This document shows, one piece after another, positions 16,048-24,733 of a stretch of 64,000 nucleotides of DNA. The notes beneath the pieces are model-generated. The model worked only from the letters and a program-made list of their open reading frames with translations, made no database searches and was not told the DNA's origin. The DNA is from VRUE01 sp963702175 (GTDB taxonomy: Bacteria > Actinomycetota > Thermoleophilia > Solirubrobacterales > 70-9). The translations under genes were made by a program, and so were the position numbers. The stretch covers positions 1,178,001-1,242,000 of the forward strand of contig OY969721.1 in NCBI GenBank assembly GCA_963702175.1, in the 5' to 3' direction. Every line of letters begins with the position of its first letter. Positions within the stretch are counted from its first letter, which is position 1.

Positions 16048-17244
16048 ATGCCAAGCCATGCCGAATACGAGTCGATCTTCGCCGAGGTCGAGGCACCCTT
16101 TGCCTTCGTCGACCTCGACGCGATGTGGTCCAACGCGGCGGAGATGCTAGGCCGGGCGCGGGACAAGCCGATCCGGGTGGCGAGCAAGTCGCTGCGCTGC
16201 CGGGCACTGCAGGAGCGCATCCTGGCCAGCGATGAGCGCTTCCGCGGCCAGATGACCTTCACCCTGCAGGAGACCCTGTGGCTGGCCGAGCAAGGCTTCG
16301 AGGACCTGCTGCTCGCCTACCCAACGACGGACACCGAGGGGCTCGGCGAGCTGGCGCTGCGCTCGGCCGCCAACCCGGGAAGCGCGCCGATCGTGATGGT
16401 CGACTGCACCGACCACCTCGACGCGATCGAGTCAGTGCTTGGCACTGGCGCTGCCCCGGTGCGCGTCTGCATCGACCTCGACGCCGGCTGGTGGGCGCTG
16501 GGCGGGCGGGTCAAGGTCGGGCCGAAGCGCTCGCCTGTGCACGACCCCAACCAAGCAGTGGAGCTGGCGAGCGAGATCGAGCGGCGCCCGCAACTCGAGC
16601 TGGCAGCGTTGATGGCCTACGAGGGACAGATCGCCGGGGTTGGCGACATGCCCCCCAGGCGACGGTTTCGGGGGGCCGCGATCCGCTTCATGCAGCGCCG
16701 CTCCGCCGCCGAGCTGGCAACGCGACGGGCCGCGGTCGTCGCTGCGATCCGCGAGGTAGCCGAGTTGGAGATCGTCAACGGGGGCGGCACCGGCAGTCTT
16801 GAGCTGACCGGGTCCGAGGACGCCGTCACCGAGCTCACCGCCGGCTCCGGCTTCTACGCCCCCACCCTCTTCGACTACTACAGCCGCTTCGAGCTCTCGC
16901 CCGCGGCCGGCTTCGCGCTGCCGATCGTGCGCAAGCCGACGGGCAGCGTAGCGACGGCGCTGGGCGGCGGCTACCTCGCCTCCGGCAGCGGCGACGCGGC
17001 GCGGCTGCCCTCCCCCTGGCTGCCGCCGGGCCTAATACTCGACCCCGAGGAGGGCGCAGGCGAGGTGCAGACGCCGCTGAGCGGACCGGCGGCGGCCGAG
17101 CTGCAGATCGGCGACCGCGTCTACATGCGCCACGCCAAGGCCGGCGAGCTCTGCGAGCGCTTCGACTCGCTGCACCTGGTCCAGGGCGGCGAGATCGTCG
17201 ATGAGGTCCCCACCTACAGGGGCGAGGGCCGCACCTTCCTCTAG
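16048..17244 (+). CDS. PLP-dependent amino acid deaminase/aldolase (D-threonine aldolase-like)
   Basis: 398 residues of the alanine racemase N-terminal (fold III) family. FAFVDLDAMWSNA leads the barrel and VASKSLRC at 44-51 carries the PLP Lys (K47). NGGGTGS supplies the phosphate-binding loop, and a C-terminal domain with a conserved His/Cys pattern (RHAKAGELCERFD) fits metal-dependent D-threonine aldolase and D-serine deaminase relatives. It likely cleaves or deaminates a D- or beta-hydroxy amino acid. The 3' end faces the lactone oxidase gene. Confidence 0.85.
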   Translation: MPSHAEYESIFAEVEAPFAFVDLDAMWSNAAEMLGRARDKPIRVASKSLRCRALQERILASDERFRGQMTFTLQETLWLAEQGFEDLLLAYPTTDTEGLGELALRSAANPGSAPIVMVDCTDHLDAIESVLGTGAAPVRVCIDLDAGWWALGGRVKVGPKRSPVHDPNQAVELASEIERRPQLELAALMAYEGQIAGVGDMPPRRRFRGAAIRFMQRRSAAELATRRAAVVAAIREVAELEIVNGGGTGSLELTGSEDAVTELTAGSGFYAPTLFDYYSRFELSPAAGFALPIVRKPTGSVATALGGGYLASGSGDAARLPSPWLPPGLILDPEEGAGEVQTPLSGPAAAELQIGDRVYMRHAKAGELCERFDSLHLVQGGEIVDEVPTYRGEGRTFL

Positions 17245-17345
17245 GCGGCGAAAACCAAGCCTGGCAAGGACGCAGGGAGCGAAGCGTGCTCTGCACGTGA
17301 GCGACCGAGGACGCCGCCAGGCGCCGGTTTGCAGCCGCCTAGAGG
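17238..17345. terminator. Structured element between convergent genes
   Basis: A perfect 12-bp inverted repeat (17238-17249 with 17334-17345) embraces both stop codons. Nested inside are AAAACC/GGTTT, a 7-bp GCCTGGC/GCCAGGC pair and a central GCGTGC...GCACGT hairpin, giving one bulged 108-nt fold. It may serve as a bidirectional terminator; its elaborate form suggests a dispersed intergenic repeat family, which I cannot test here. Confidence 0.6.
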
Positions 17346-18658
17346 CCGAGGACGCGTGCCGCGTACTGGTTGGTGAAGACGCGGTTGGGGTCGAGCTGGT
17401 CGCGGGCCGCCTGGAAGTCGGCCCAGCGAGGGAAGCGCGGGGCCAGCGTCTCCGCCGTCTGGAAGTGGCGCTTACCCCAGTGAGGGCGCCCCTCGTACTC
17501 GTTCATGATCGCCTCGACCGCCTCGAAATAGGGGCGCCACTCCATGCCCCGGTACTGGTGCACAGCGATGTAAGCGGTGTCGCGCTCGTGGGAGGGGCTG
17601 ATCAGGGCGTCGTCCGCCGCGGTCACCCTCATCTCGATCGGGAAGAAGACCGGGTAGCGGTTGGAGCGCACCCACTCGATCACCCGGCGCACCGCCTCGG
17701 GACCGTGCTCGCGCGGCACGCCGTACTCCATCTCGGTGAAGCGAACGCGGCGCTCGTTGGCGAAGATGCGGTCGCTGCGGTCAGTGACGGCGCCGCCGGA
17801 GGCGAGCCGGGCGGCGAGCCGGGAGAGGCGCGGTATTGCTGCCGGGACGACCTTGCCGGCGGCGGAGATCGCCTCCAGCGCCCAGTTTTCGAGCACGACG
17901 TCGTTGAGGTAGGTAGCGACCTTCCCCCGCGGCCGCGGGGGCTCCTCGGTCCTGTTGCGCTCCAGCACCAGGGCCGAGTCGGCGTAGGGGAAGGTGAAGA
18001 GCTCGAAATGCTCGTGGGCGGCGGCGTGCTCCTCGAAGGAGTCGAGGACCTCTTCACGAGGGTGCGGCGCGTCGACCCGGCGCAGGGTGAAGGCGGGAAC
18101 GCAGCGCAAGGTCACCGCTGAGATCGCGCCGAGCGCGCCGATCGAGACCCGGGCCGCGCGCAGCAGGTCACCGTCGACGGTACCGAGCTCACGCACGCTG
18201 CCATCGGCAAGGACCAGCTCCAGCCCCTCGACCTGAGCGGCGAGGTTACGCAGCTTCTCTCCTGTGCCATGGGTGGCGGTCGAGATCGCCCCGGCGATCG
18301 TCTGTTTGTCGATGTCGCCGAGGTTCTCCTGCGCCAGGCCGAGCCGGTGGAGCTCCTCGTTCAGCTCGGCGATCACAGTGCCGCCGCCGACCTTGACCAG
18401 CCCGGTCGAGGTATCGGCGTCGATCGTCCCGCGCAGCGCCCGGGCGTCGATCATCGTGTCCTCACTGATCGCGGTCTCGGTGAACGAGTGCCCTGAGCCG
18501 ACGACGCTCACCCGGCGACCCGCGGTCGCGGCGGCAACCACGGTCGCGGCGAGCTCGTCGCGGTTGCGCGGACGGGCCATCTCTGCAGGGCTGCAGGTCT
18601 GATCGCCGGCCCAGTTGCGCCAAGCCGGGGAACCGTGCGTGTTCCCGGGGGAAGCCAT
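17339..18658 (-). CDS. FAD-linked D-arabinono-1,4-lactone oxidase family protein
   Basis: 439 residues from the ATG at 18658. An FAD-binding PCMH domain spans about 20-190 with GSGHSF (54-59), whose His57 is the position of covalent FAD attachment in this family, and IAGAISTATHGTG. The ALO domain follows, with the conserved PHWGKRH near the C-terminus. Relatives oxidise sugar lactones or L-gulono-lactone, passing electrons to oxygen or a carrier. The longer upstream frame overlaps the MFS gene in another phase and is not used. Confidence 0.88.
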   Translation of the reverse strand: MASPGNTHGSPAWRNWAGDQTCSPAEMARPRNRDELAATVVAAATAGRRVSVVGSGHSFTETAISEDTMIDARALRGTIDADTSTGLVKVGGGTVIAELNEELHRLGLAQENLGDIDKQTIAGAISTATHGTGEKLRNLAAQVEGLELVLADGSVRELGTVDGDLLRAARVSIGALGAISAVTLRCVPAFTLRRVDAPHPREEVLDSFEEHAAAHEHFELFTFPYADSALVLERNRTEEPPRPRGKVATYLNDVVLENWALEAISAAGKVVPAAIPRLSRLAARLASGGAVTDRSDRIFANERRVRFTEMEYGVPREHGPEAVRRVIEWVRSNRYPVFFPIEMRVTAADDALISPSHERDTAYIAVHQYRGMEWRPYFEAVEAIMNEYEGRPHWGKRHFQTAETLAPRFPRWADFQAARDQLDPNRVFTNQYAARVLGL

Positions 18659-18687
18659 CCGCGGCAGCGTAGCCCTCCAGGCGAGGA

Positions 18688-19842
18688 CTAGGCTTCCGCC
18701 GGCCTCGCCGTTGCCGGCCCGAGCGCGCGGAACCCATAGGCCGCCGTGACCAGCAGCATCGCAACGATGACGAAGCTTGGAGCCGCGTTGCCGACGGCGC
18801 CGGCCACGCCGGCGCCGGCCACGCCGCCGACGACCTGACCCGACGCCCAAGCCATGTTGGAGAGGCCGGCGGCGTAACCCTGGTGCAGGCTGCTCACCTC
18901 GGCAGCTTCGGAGAGCATCGCCAGCGCCGGCGCGAAGCAGGCCCCCGCCCCCAGCGAGGTGGCGATCAGGGCGATCATCACCACTCCGAGGGTCTGGCCG
19001 ACCGCGACCAGCGCCATCGCGATCGCGCAGATCAACAGCCCGGCGACGAGCGGCCTGCGTCGACCGGCCCGGTCCGAGTAGCGACCGGAGATCGGCGCCA
19101 GGGTAGCCTCGAGCCCCGCCCCGGCGATAAAGCCACCGGCGATCAGCGCGTGGCCGCCCCCCAGCTCGTCGATCCGTAGGGGCAGCAGCACCTCGACCGC
19201 ACCGAACATCACCGACGGGATCGCGACGAAGGCCGTCGCGGCGAGGATCGGGCGGCTCCCCATCGTCGCCATCACCTGGCGCAGGCTCTGGCTCTCCGGC
19301 ACCCGGGAGTCGGGCAGGCGGGCGGCGAGGGCAGCGAGCACGAAGGCGACGCCGAAGACGGCACCGAAGACGGGCTCGGTACCCACCTCGGCCGCGAGCG
19401 CACCCAGCGCCGGCCCGAAGAGAGCCCCTGCGACGGCGGCTCCGAGTGCAGTGCCGATCACCGAGCCACGGCGCCCCGGCGGCGCCGTCGTGATCAGCCA
19501 ACTCAGCGCCCCCGACCAGATCAGGGCACCGGCGACTCCCTGGGAAAAGCGGGCGGCATCGAGCAGGAGGATCTGCTCGACGAGACCGAAGGCGAGGCTG
19601 GCGACGCCGAGCACGAGCAGTCCGATGATCACCGTACGGCGCGGCCCCAGCCTGGTCGCCAGCAGCCCGGCCGGCAGCGAGGCGAGCAGCGTGCCGGCTG
19701 CATAGGAGGCGGTGAGGATTCCGGCCTCGACCTTGCTCAGCCCGAACTCAGATACGTAGTCGGGCAGCAGCGGAGCGATTGCTGCGAAGAAGACGACGTC
19801 GAAGAAGACCATCGTCGAGGCGAGTACGAGTAGGCGACGCAT
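18688..19842 (-). CDS. MFS transporter
   Basis: 384 residues from the ATG at 19842 (a TTG at 19857 is an alternative). Twelve hydrophobic helices are visible, with the MFS loop 2-3 motif as AGLLATRLGPRR and its repeat in the second half as SGRYSDRAGRRRP. The protein resembles DHA1-type exporters. It sits 29 bases upstream of, and on the same strand as, the lactone oxidase gene, so the two may be co-expressed. Substrate unknown. Confidence 0.85.
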   Translation of the reverse strand: MRRLLVLASTMVFFDVVFFAAIAPLLPDYVSEFGLSKVEAGILTASYAAGTLLASLPAGLLATRLGPRRTVIIGLLVLGVASLAFGLVEQILLLDAARFSQGVAGALIWSGALSWLITTAPPGRRGSVIGTALGAAVAGALFGPALGALAAEVGTEPVFGAVFGVAFVLAALAARLPDSRVPESQSLRQVMATMGSRPILAATAFVAIPSVMFGAVEVLLPLRIDELGGGHALIAGGFIAGAGLEATLAPISGRYSDRAGRRRPLVAGLLICAIAMALVAVGQTLGVVMIALIATSLGAGACFAPALAMLSEAAEVSSLHQGYAAGLSNMAWASGQVVGGVAGAGVAGAVGNAAPSFVIVAMLLVTAAYGFRALGPATARPAEA

Positions 19843-19919
19843 TGCAGACAAATCCAATCACTTCGAGCGGTCCAAAGCTTCTGCCGTTCCGTCTAGCATC
19901 GATACTGCGACTGCGCCTC

Positions 19920-20008
19920 GGAGGGGTGGCAGAGCGGTTGAATGCGGCGGCCTTGAAAGCCGTTAGGCGTCTTAGGGCGTCTCGTGGGTTCGAATCCCAC
20001 CCCCTCCG
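19920..20008 (+). tRNA. tRNA-Ser(TGA)
   Basis: An 89-nt type II tRNA: acceptor GGAGGGG/CCCCTCC, anticodon arm with loop CTTGAAA (anticodon TGA), long variable arm, T loop TTCGAAT. G73 and no encoded CCA. It reads UCA and other UCN codons. Confidence 0.95.
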
Positions 20009-20034
20009 CTTCCTCGTGTGAGAGGCTGCCGCCC

Positions 20035-20650
20035 GTGGACCTCGCCAAGATCCTGCCCCTGGCCTTCGTGATGGTCGCGGGGCCGCAGATCATCAGCGCC
20101 TTCTTCTTCGCCACCAGCGAGTTCTTGGGCGAAGGCTTCCGCCGCCTACGTCTTCGGTGCCGCCCTCTCGATCACGGCGGTCGCCAGCGCCGCCTACTTC
20201 CTCGCCAACGGTGCCAGCAGCAGCAATGGCGACTCCGGCCTCAACGGGATCGATTACACGGTCCTCGCCCTCCTCCTCTTTGCGGCGATCCACACCTATC
20301 GCAACCGCAACCAGAGCGAGCCGCCGAAATGGATGGGCAAGCTTCAGACGGCGACGCCGAAAGCGACCTTCGTGCTCGGCTTTCTCCTGCTTGGCTTCTT
20401 CCCCAGCGACATCGTCACCTCGATCACCGTCGGCAGCTTCCTCGGCAACCGCGGGGACACCTGGTGGGAGGTCCTCCCGTTCGTCGCCTTCACGCTGCTG
20501 CTGCTCGGGTTGCCGGCGCTGCTCGTCGCTGCCCTCGGCAATCGCGCCAAGGAGTTCCTGCCCAAGGCGCGCGACTGGATGAACACGAACTCGTGGATCG
20601 TCAGCGAGTTCGTGATCGTGCTCTTCGTCGTGATTATCCTCAGCGGCTAG
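20035..20650 (+). pseudogene. GAP/Sap family membrane protein with a frameshift
   Basis: From the GTG at 20035 the frame reads DLAKILPLAFVMVAGPQIIS and reaches ATSE, then loses sense. One extra T at about 20122 explains this: skipping it restores SWAKASAAYVFGAALSITAV and a continuous frame to the TAG at 20650 (about 204 residues, six hydrophobic helices). This matches the GAP (Sap, sulfolipid-1-addressing protein) family, membrane proteins linked to lipid export in mycobacteria. Either a recent +1 mutation or a sequence error; the rest of the frame is intact, so decay would be young. Confidence 0.75.
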
Positions 20651-20668
20651 CCGAGGCGACCGCGACGA

Positions 20669-21127
20669 CTACTCGCCGAGCTCGACGCGCTCGATCGCCT
20701 GCGACTCGAGCGGCTGGTCCGAGGCGTTCGTCTCCGTCCCGTCGATCGCGTCGACGACGTCCATACCGTCGGTGACCCGACCGAAGACCGTGTGCTTGCC
20801 GTCCAGCCACGATGCCGCCTCGGTGGTGACGATGAAGAATTGCGAGCCGTTGGTGTTGGGACCGGCATTCGCCATCGCTAGCGCCCCACGAACAACCTTG
20901 TGCTCGTTGATCTCGTCCTCAAAGGTGTAGCCGGGCCCGCCGCGCCCCGTCCCCTCCGGGCAGCCCCCCTGGATCATGAAATCGGGGATGACCCGGTGGA
21001 AGACCAGGGTGTCGTAGAAGCCATCGGCGGCGAGCTTGCGAAAGTTCTCGACCGTCTTCGGCGCGTCGTCGTCGTGCAACTCGAGCACGATCGCCCCGGC
21101 GCTGGTGTGGAGGGTGGCTTGCGACAT
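20669..21127 (-). CDS. ppi: Peptidyl-prolyl cis-trans isomerase, cyclophilin type
   Basis: 152 residues, a single cyclophilin domain without signal peptide, so cytoplasmic. Conserved motifs are FHRVIPDFMIQGG (with the catalytic Arg and Phe), MANAGPNTNGSQFFI, and LDGKHTVFGRV. It isomerises Xaa-Pro bonds and assists folding. The ATG at 21127 is preferred; one codon earlier is another ATG. Confidence 0.95.
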   Translation of the reverse strand: MSQATLHTSAGAIVLELHDDDAPKTVENFRKLAADGFYDTLVFHRVIPDFMIQGGCPEGTGRGGPGYTFEDEINEHKVVRGALAMANAGPNTNGSQFFIVTTEAASWLDGKHTVFGRVTDGMDVVDAIDGTETNASDQPLESQAIERVELGE

Positions 21128-21143
21128 CACCCTTCACCCTATC

Positions 21144-23417
21144 TCAGCCGCTGACCTCGATCGTCACCGGTCGCGAGGCGCCCGGCACATAGGGCCAGCG
21201 CTCCTCCGCAAGCGCGACAGCGCGGAGGCGGATGCTCGCCGTGCCGCTGACGTAGCGGAAGCGGTACCGGGCCCGGAAGCGGCCATCGTGATCGCTTCGC
21301 GTGACCAGGACCGGCCGCCAGCGACGCGTCGTCGACTCGTAGTACTGGATCGCGACCAGCTTGCCGCGGCGTGGCAGCGGCGCTCCCGCGGCTTCCACCC
21401 GGCCGTGAAACCGCACGAGCTCGCCGGTGCGCAACGCGTGCGGCGCGGCGCGAAACGAGAGGCCGCTCTGCACCCGCAGCGCCAGGGCGGGACGGCGTGA
21501 GGGCTCCAGCTCGCCGTCACCGCGGTAGTTGACCGTCACCCGCCGCGAGGGCCCATCCGGCAGCGGCAAGCGGAAGCCACCCTGCGGCCCGGTGCCGACC
21601 GACCTGACGCTGGGACGGCTCAGCGCGCCGCGTGAGGGCCGCGAGACGACTCGCAGCTCGCGTCCACCAAGGCCGGCGCCGTCGGCGTCAACGAGACGGC
21701 CGCTGAGGACGGCGGTGCCTCCGAACGGAATCGTCACGGCGGGGCCACTCTGGCGTCGCCAGCGCAGGCGCGCAAAGAGGCGCGTCTTCGCCCGTCGGCG
21801 CGGCGCGCTCGCTCGCCTCGCCTCCACCACCGCGACCCGGCGGCGCAGGGACATCTCGGTGCCGTCGGCGCGGCGGGTAGTGGTGGCGACGTTGCCGGCA
21901 CGGTCACGGCCCTCCGCCCGGAAGAGGTACGTGCCAGCGGGGAGCGTCTCGGGGAGGCGGGCGACGAGACGCGCGGCTGCTCCCTCCGAGCCCGGCTCGA
22001 ACTTCGTCGGCAGCTCGGTCCAATGCTCGATCTCGATGCGTCGGTACTGGATCTGCCCACCCTCCGGCCCCGAGTGCGCGTCGTCGACCTCGGCCCGCAC
22101 CACTTCCGGCAGAGCATCCTCGGCGGCGACCGTGTCCGGCGCCCGCTCGAAGGCGATGCCCGGCGCAACGTTGTCGAAGCGCAGAGGCACGTCGACGGCG
22201 GTACCCGACGCCTCGTTGCCGGCCTCGTCGCGCAGCCAGACGCGCAACGTGAAGATCCCGACCCGCGGCGCGGCGAGGTTCTCGAGGGTGGTCCGACCTC
22301 GTCCGGCGGAGTAGCGCACGCCACTGTCGTAGCCGGCTGGCCCTTCGATGCGCCAGACGGCGCCCCCGATCGGGCTGGCGGCACCCTGGTCGGGATTGGT
22401 CCAGAGCGCATCAAAGTCGTTGATCCGGTGCCACTCCTCGCCCCCGGCCAGCGTCAGTTTGCGTGGATGGGCCGGCGGGTTGTTGTCGACGAGGAATCCA
22501 TGGGCGGGCGTGCAGCCGACATTGCCCGCGAAGTCGGCGATGCAGTGATGGGCGCTGTGCGGGCCATCGCTGAAGCGGGTGGTATCTATGGTCGCGGTGC
22601 CACCGATCCCGAGGCTGCAGGGCCTCATCGCGGTGGCCCGCCACTCGCTGCCGATCAGCGCCTTTGCGCAGCCGTACTCGGTGAGGTTGACGCGGCCGCC
22701 GTCGACGAAGGTCTCGCTGAGGCGGAGCCCGGAGCCGGTGTCGGCGCCCCAGTAGGCGACGTTCTGGCCCCCGCGGCGCCAGCCGCCGGTGAGAACGTCG
22801 CCGCCGATGCTCGCGACCGGCCAGTGGTCGTCCTGGACCGTGATCGTCAGCGCCCGCACCCCCACCCAGGAGCCGCGATCGAGGCTGCACCATTTGTTCT
22901 CGGCCCGGGCGCAGAGCAGCCGGGCCTCGAGCGCGGGCTGTGGCGGGTTGAAGCCGCCGACGAACTCGCGCAGGGCCGTGTCGGTCGCGGAGGCGGCGGC
23001 GAAGACATCGAAGCCGCCTCCCCAGGTGCCGACGCCGATCCGGTGCTCCATGCCGTCGTGGAGCGCATGCCACCAGGTGCCCCGCACCTGGGAGATCGCG
23101 GTGCCGGCGGGAGCCTCCCAGCGCCAGCGCGCGAAGCGAGTGCCGGAGACAGTCCCCCCGTTCTCACGAGTGAAGCTCTTCAGGTGGACGCCGTTGAATG
23201 GGTCCTGGCCGGCCGGCGGCACGCACCAGCCGTCCTGGCGGAACTTCGCGCCACCGGTCGTGTCCGCCCAGTTCGCGTCGGCGCCCACGTACCAGCCGCA
23301 CTGGGCGACCGCGTACTTGCCGGCCTGCGCTTCCCGCGCGCCGAGCAGCAGCAGAGCCAGCGCCAGCGCGATCCCGAGCACTGTAATCCGGGCGAACCCG
23401 CTCCCCGTCCTCGACAT
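21144..23417 (-). CDS. Large secreted protein with Ig-like domains
   Basis: 757 residues from the ATG at 23417, fixed by GTGAGGAGGG six bases upstream. A signal peptide (about 1-33, cleavage after AQA) is followed by a Cys-containing N-terminal domain (CGWYVGADANWADTT), then repeated Ig-like/fibronectin-type units marked by DNNPPAHPRKL, DNVAPGIAFERAPDT and EGRDRAGNVATTT, and C-terminal units with TIPFGGTAVLSGRLVDADG. This architecture is common in secreted proteins of Thermoleophilia. It is probably a cell-surface or matrix protein; no enzymatic motif is seen. Confidence 0.75.
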   Translation of the reverse strand: MSRTGSGFARITVLGIALALALLLLGAREAQAGKYAVAQCGWYVGADANWADTTGGAKFRQDGWCVPPAGQDPFNGVHLKSFTRENGGTVSGTRFARWRWEAPAGTAISQVRGTWWHALHDGMEHRIGVGTWGGGFDVFAAASATDTALREFVGGFNPPQPALEARLLCARAENKWCSLDRGSWVGVRALTITVQDDHWPVASIGGDVLTGGWRRGGQNVAYWGADTGSGLRLSETFVDGGRVNLTEYGCAKALIGSEWRATAMRPCSLGIGGTATIDTTRFSDGPHSAHHCIADFAGNVGCTPAHGFLVDNNPPAHPRKLTLAGGEEWHRINDFDALWTNPDQGAASPIGGAVWRIEGPAGYDSGVRYSAGRGRTTLENLAAPRVGIFTLRVWLRDEAGNEASGTAVDVPLRFDNVAPGIAFERAPDTVAAEDALPEVVRAEVDDAHSGPEGGQIQYRRIEIEHWTELPTKFEPGSEGAAARLVARLPETLPAGTYLFRAEGRDRAGNVATTTRRADGTEMSLRRRVAVVEARRASAPRRRAKTRLFARLRWRRQSGPAVTIPFGGTAVLSGRLVDADGAGLGGRELRVVSRPSRGALSRPSVRSVGTGPQGGFRLPLPDGPSRRVTVNYRGDGELEPSRRPALALRVQSGLSFRAAPHALRTGELVRFHGRVEAAGAPLPRRGKLVAIQYYESTTRRWRPVLVTRSDHDGRFRARYRFRYVSGTASIRLRAVALAEERWPYVPGASRPVTIEVSG

Positions 23418-23524
23418 GTGTCCCTCCTCACTCGACGTCATCTGCCGGGGTTAAGGACCGGAGCGTCCCGGTCTCTCCCCCACCGAGCGACGCGGCGCCG
23501 GTGCCAAGGCCAGGCTTTGCCAGA

Positions 23525-24679
23525 ATGACCTCGATGCCCCTCCCCACGCAGGACCAGATCACCGAGAAGCTGCGCGCCGTCATCGACCCCGAGCTGCGCC
23601 GCTCGATCGTCGAGCTGGGCATGGTCCGCTCGATCGAGGTCAAGGAGAGCGGCCGAGTGGAGGTGGTCGTCTCGCTGACCACGGCGGGCTGCCCGATCCG
23701 CTCCCACTTCGAGCAGGCGGTCGCCCAGCAGGTCTCTGAGCTGGATGGCGTCACCAAGGTCGCGGTCGGCTTCGACGTCCTCTCCGACGAGGAGAAAGGC
23801 AACCTGCAGCAGACGCTTGGCCGCGGCAAGCTGCCAGAGGGGGCGCTGGCCCAGGTCAAGAACGTGATCTGCGTCGCCTCCGGCAAGGGCGGGGTAGGCA
23901 AGTCGACGATGACCGCCAACCTCGCCGCCGCCCTCGCCGCCGAAGGCCACCCGGCGGGCGCCCTCGATTGCGACGTCTACGGCTACTCGATCCCGCGCAT
24001 GCTCGGGGTCAACCGCAAGCCGGAAGTCAACGGCGAGCGCAAGATCCTGCCGCTGGAGGCAGCCGGAGGCGTCAAGGTGATGTCGATCGGCTTCTTCGTC
24101 GAGGAGAACTCGGCGGTGGTCTGGCGCGGCCCAATGCTGCACAAGGCGATCCAGCAGTTCCTCGAGGATGTCGCCTGGGGCGAGCTCGAGTACCTGCTGC
24201 TCGACCTGCCACCGGGAACCGGCGACGTCTCAATGACGCTCGCCCAGCTCCTCCCTCAGGCCAAGTTCCTGATCATCACCACGCCGCAGCCGGCAGCGCA
24301 GTCGGTAGCCAAGCGCGGAGCTGAGATGGCGCTCAAGTTCGACCTCGAGCTGCTTGGTGCGATCGAGAACATGTCGGGCTTCACGACGCCGGACGGCGAG
24401 CGCTTCACGATCTTCGGCGAGGGCGGCGGCCAGCAGCTGGCCGACGAACTCGACATCCCGCTGCTCGGCAAGGTGCCGCTCTCCGAGGCGCTGCGCGAGC
24501 ACGCCGACGCCGGCACGCCGCTGGTCACGGCGGCACCCGACTCACCCGCCGCCCAGGCGATCCGCCAGGCCGCCCGCGGCATCGTCGCCGCCACGCCGCA
24601 GGAGCTTCCGGTCCTGCAGGCCACTCCTGCTGCAGCCGAGACGCCCGCCGTCAGCGGCACGCCGCTGCCGATGGCGTAG
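23525..24679 (+). CDS. Mrp/NBP35-type P-loop ATPase (Fe-S cluster carrier)
   Basis: 384 residues. A DUF59/MIP18 domain (about 5-80) is followed by the P-loop ATPase with the deviant Walker A ASGKGGVGKST, DCDVYGYS and LLLDLPPGTGDV. These proteins carry Fe-S clusters to apoproteins. The usual C-terminal CxxC pair after ENMS is replaced by ENMSGFTTPDGERF, as I recall in actinobacterial Mrp, so cluster ligation must differ or be absent. The start at 23525 (MTSMPLP) is chosen over upstream ATG 23501 because homologues begin close to the DUF59 domain. Confidence 0.9.
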   Translation: MTSMPLPTQDQITEKLRAVIDPELRRSIVELGMVRSIEVKESGRVEVVVSLTTAGCPIRSHFEQAVAQQVSELDGVTKVAVGFDVLSDEEKGNLQQTLGRGKLPEGALAQVKNVICVASGKGGVGKSTMTANLAAALAAEGHPAGALDCDVYGYSIPRMLGVNRKPEVNGERKILPLEAAGGVKVMSIGFFVEENSAVVWRGPMLHKAIQQFLEDVAWGELEYLLLDLPPGTGDVSMTLAQLLPQAKFLIITTPQPAAQSVAKRGAEMALKFDLELLGAIENMSGFTTPDGERFTIFGEGGGQQLADELDIPLLGKVPLSEALREHADAGTPLVTAAPDSPAAQAIRQAARGIVAATPQELPVLQATPAAAETPAVSGTPLPMA

Positions 24680-24733
24680 TAGCCGCTCGCGGCGAGGCTA
24701 AGTGGCGATCTTGGCGGTCTCGTAGGAGAGAAC

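Noticed and set aside
22023..23528. 501-codon plus-strand frame
   Set aside because: Antisense to the Ig-like exoprotein, which has signal peptide and ribosome site on the minus strand.
24350..24420. Loss of the CxxC pair in Mrp as a novelty
   Set aside because: Actinobacterial Mrp homologues, as I recall for M. tuberculosis, also lack it, so it is a lineage trait.
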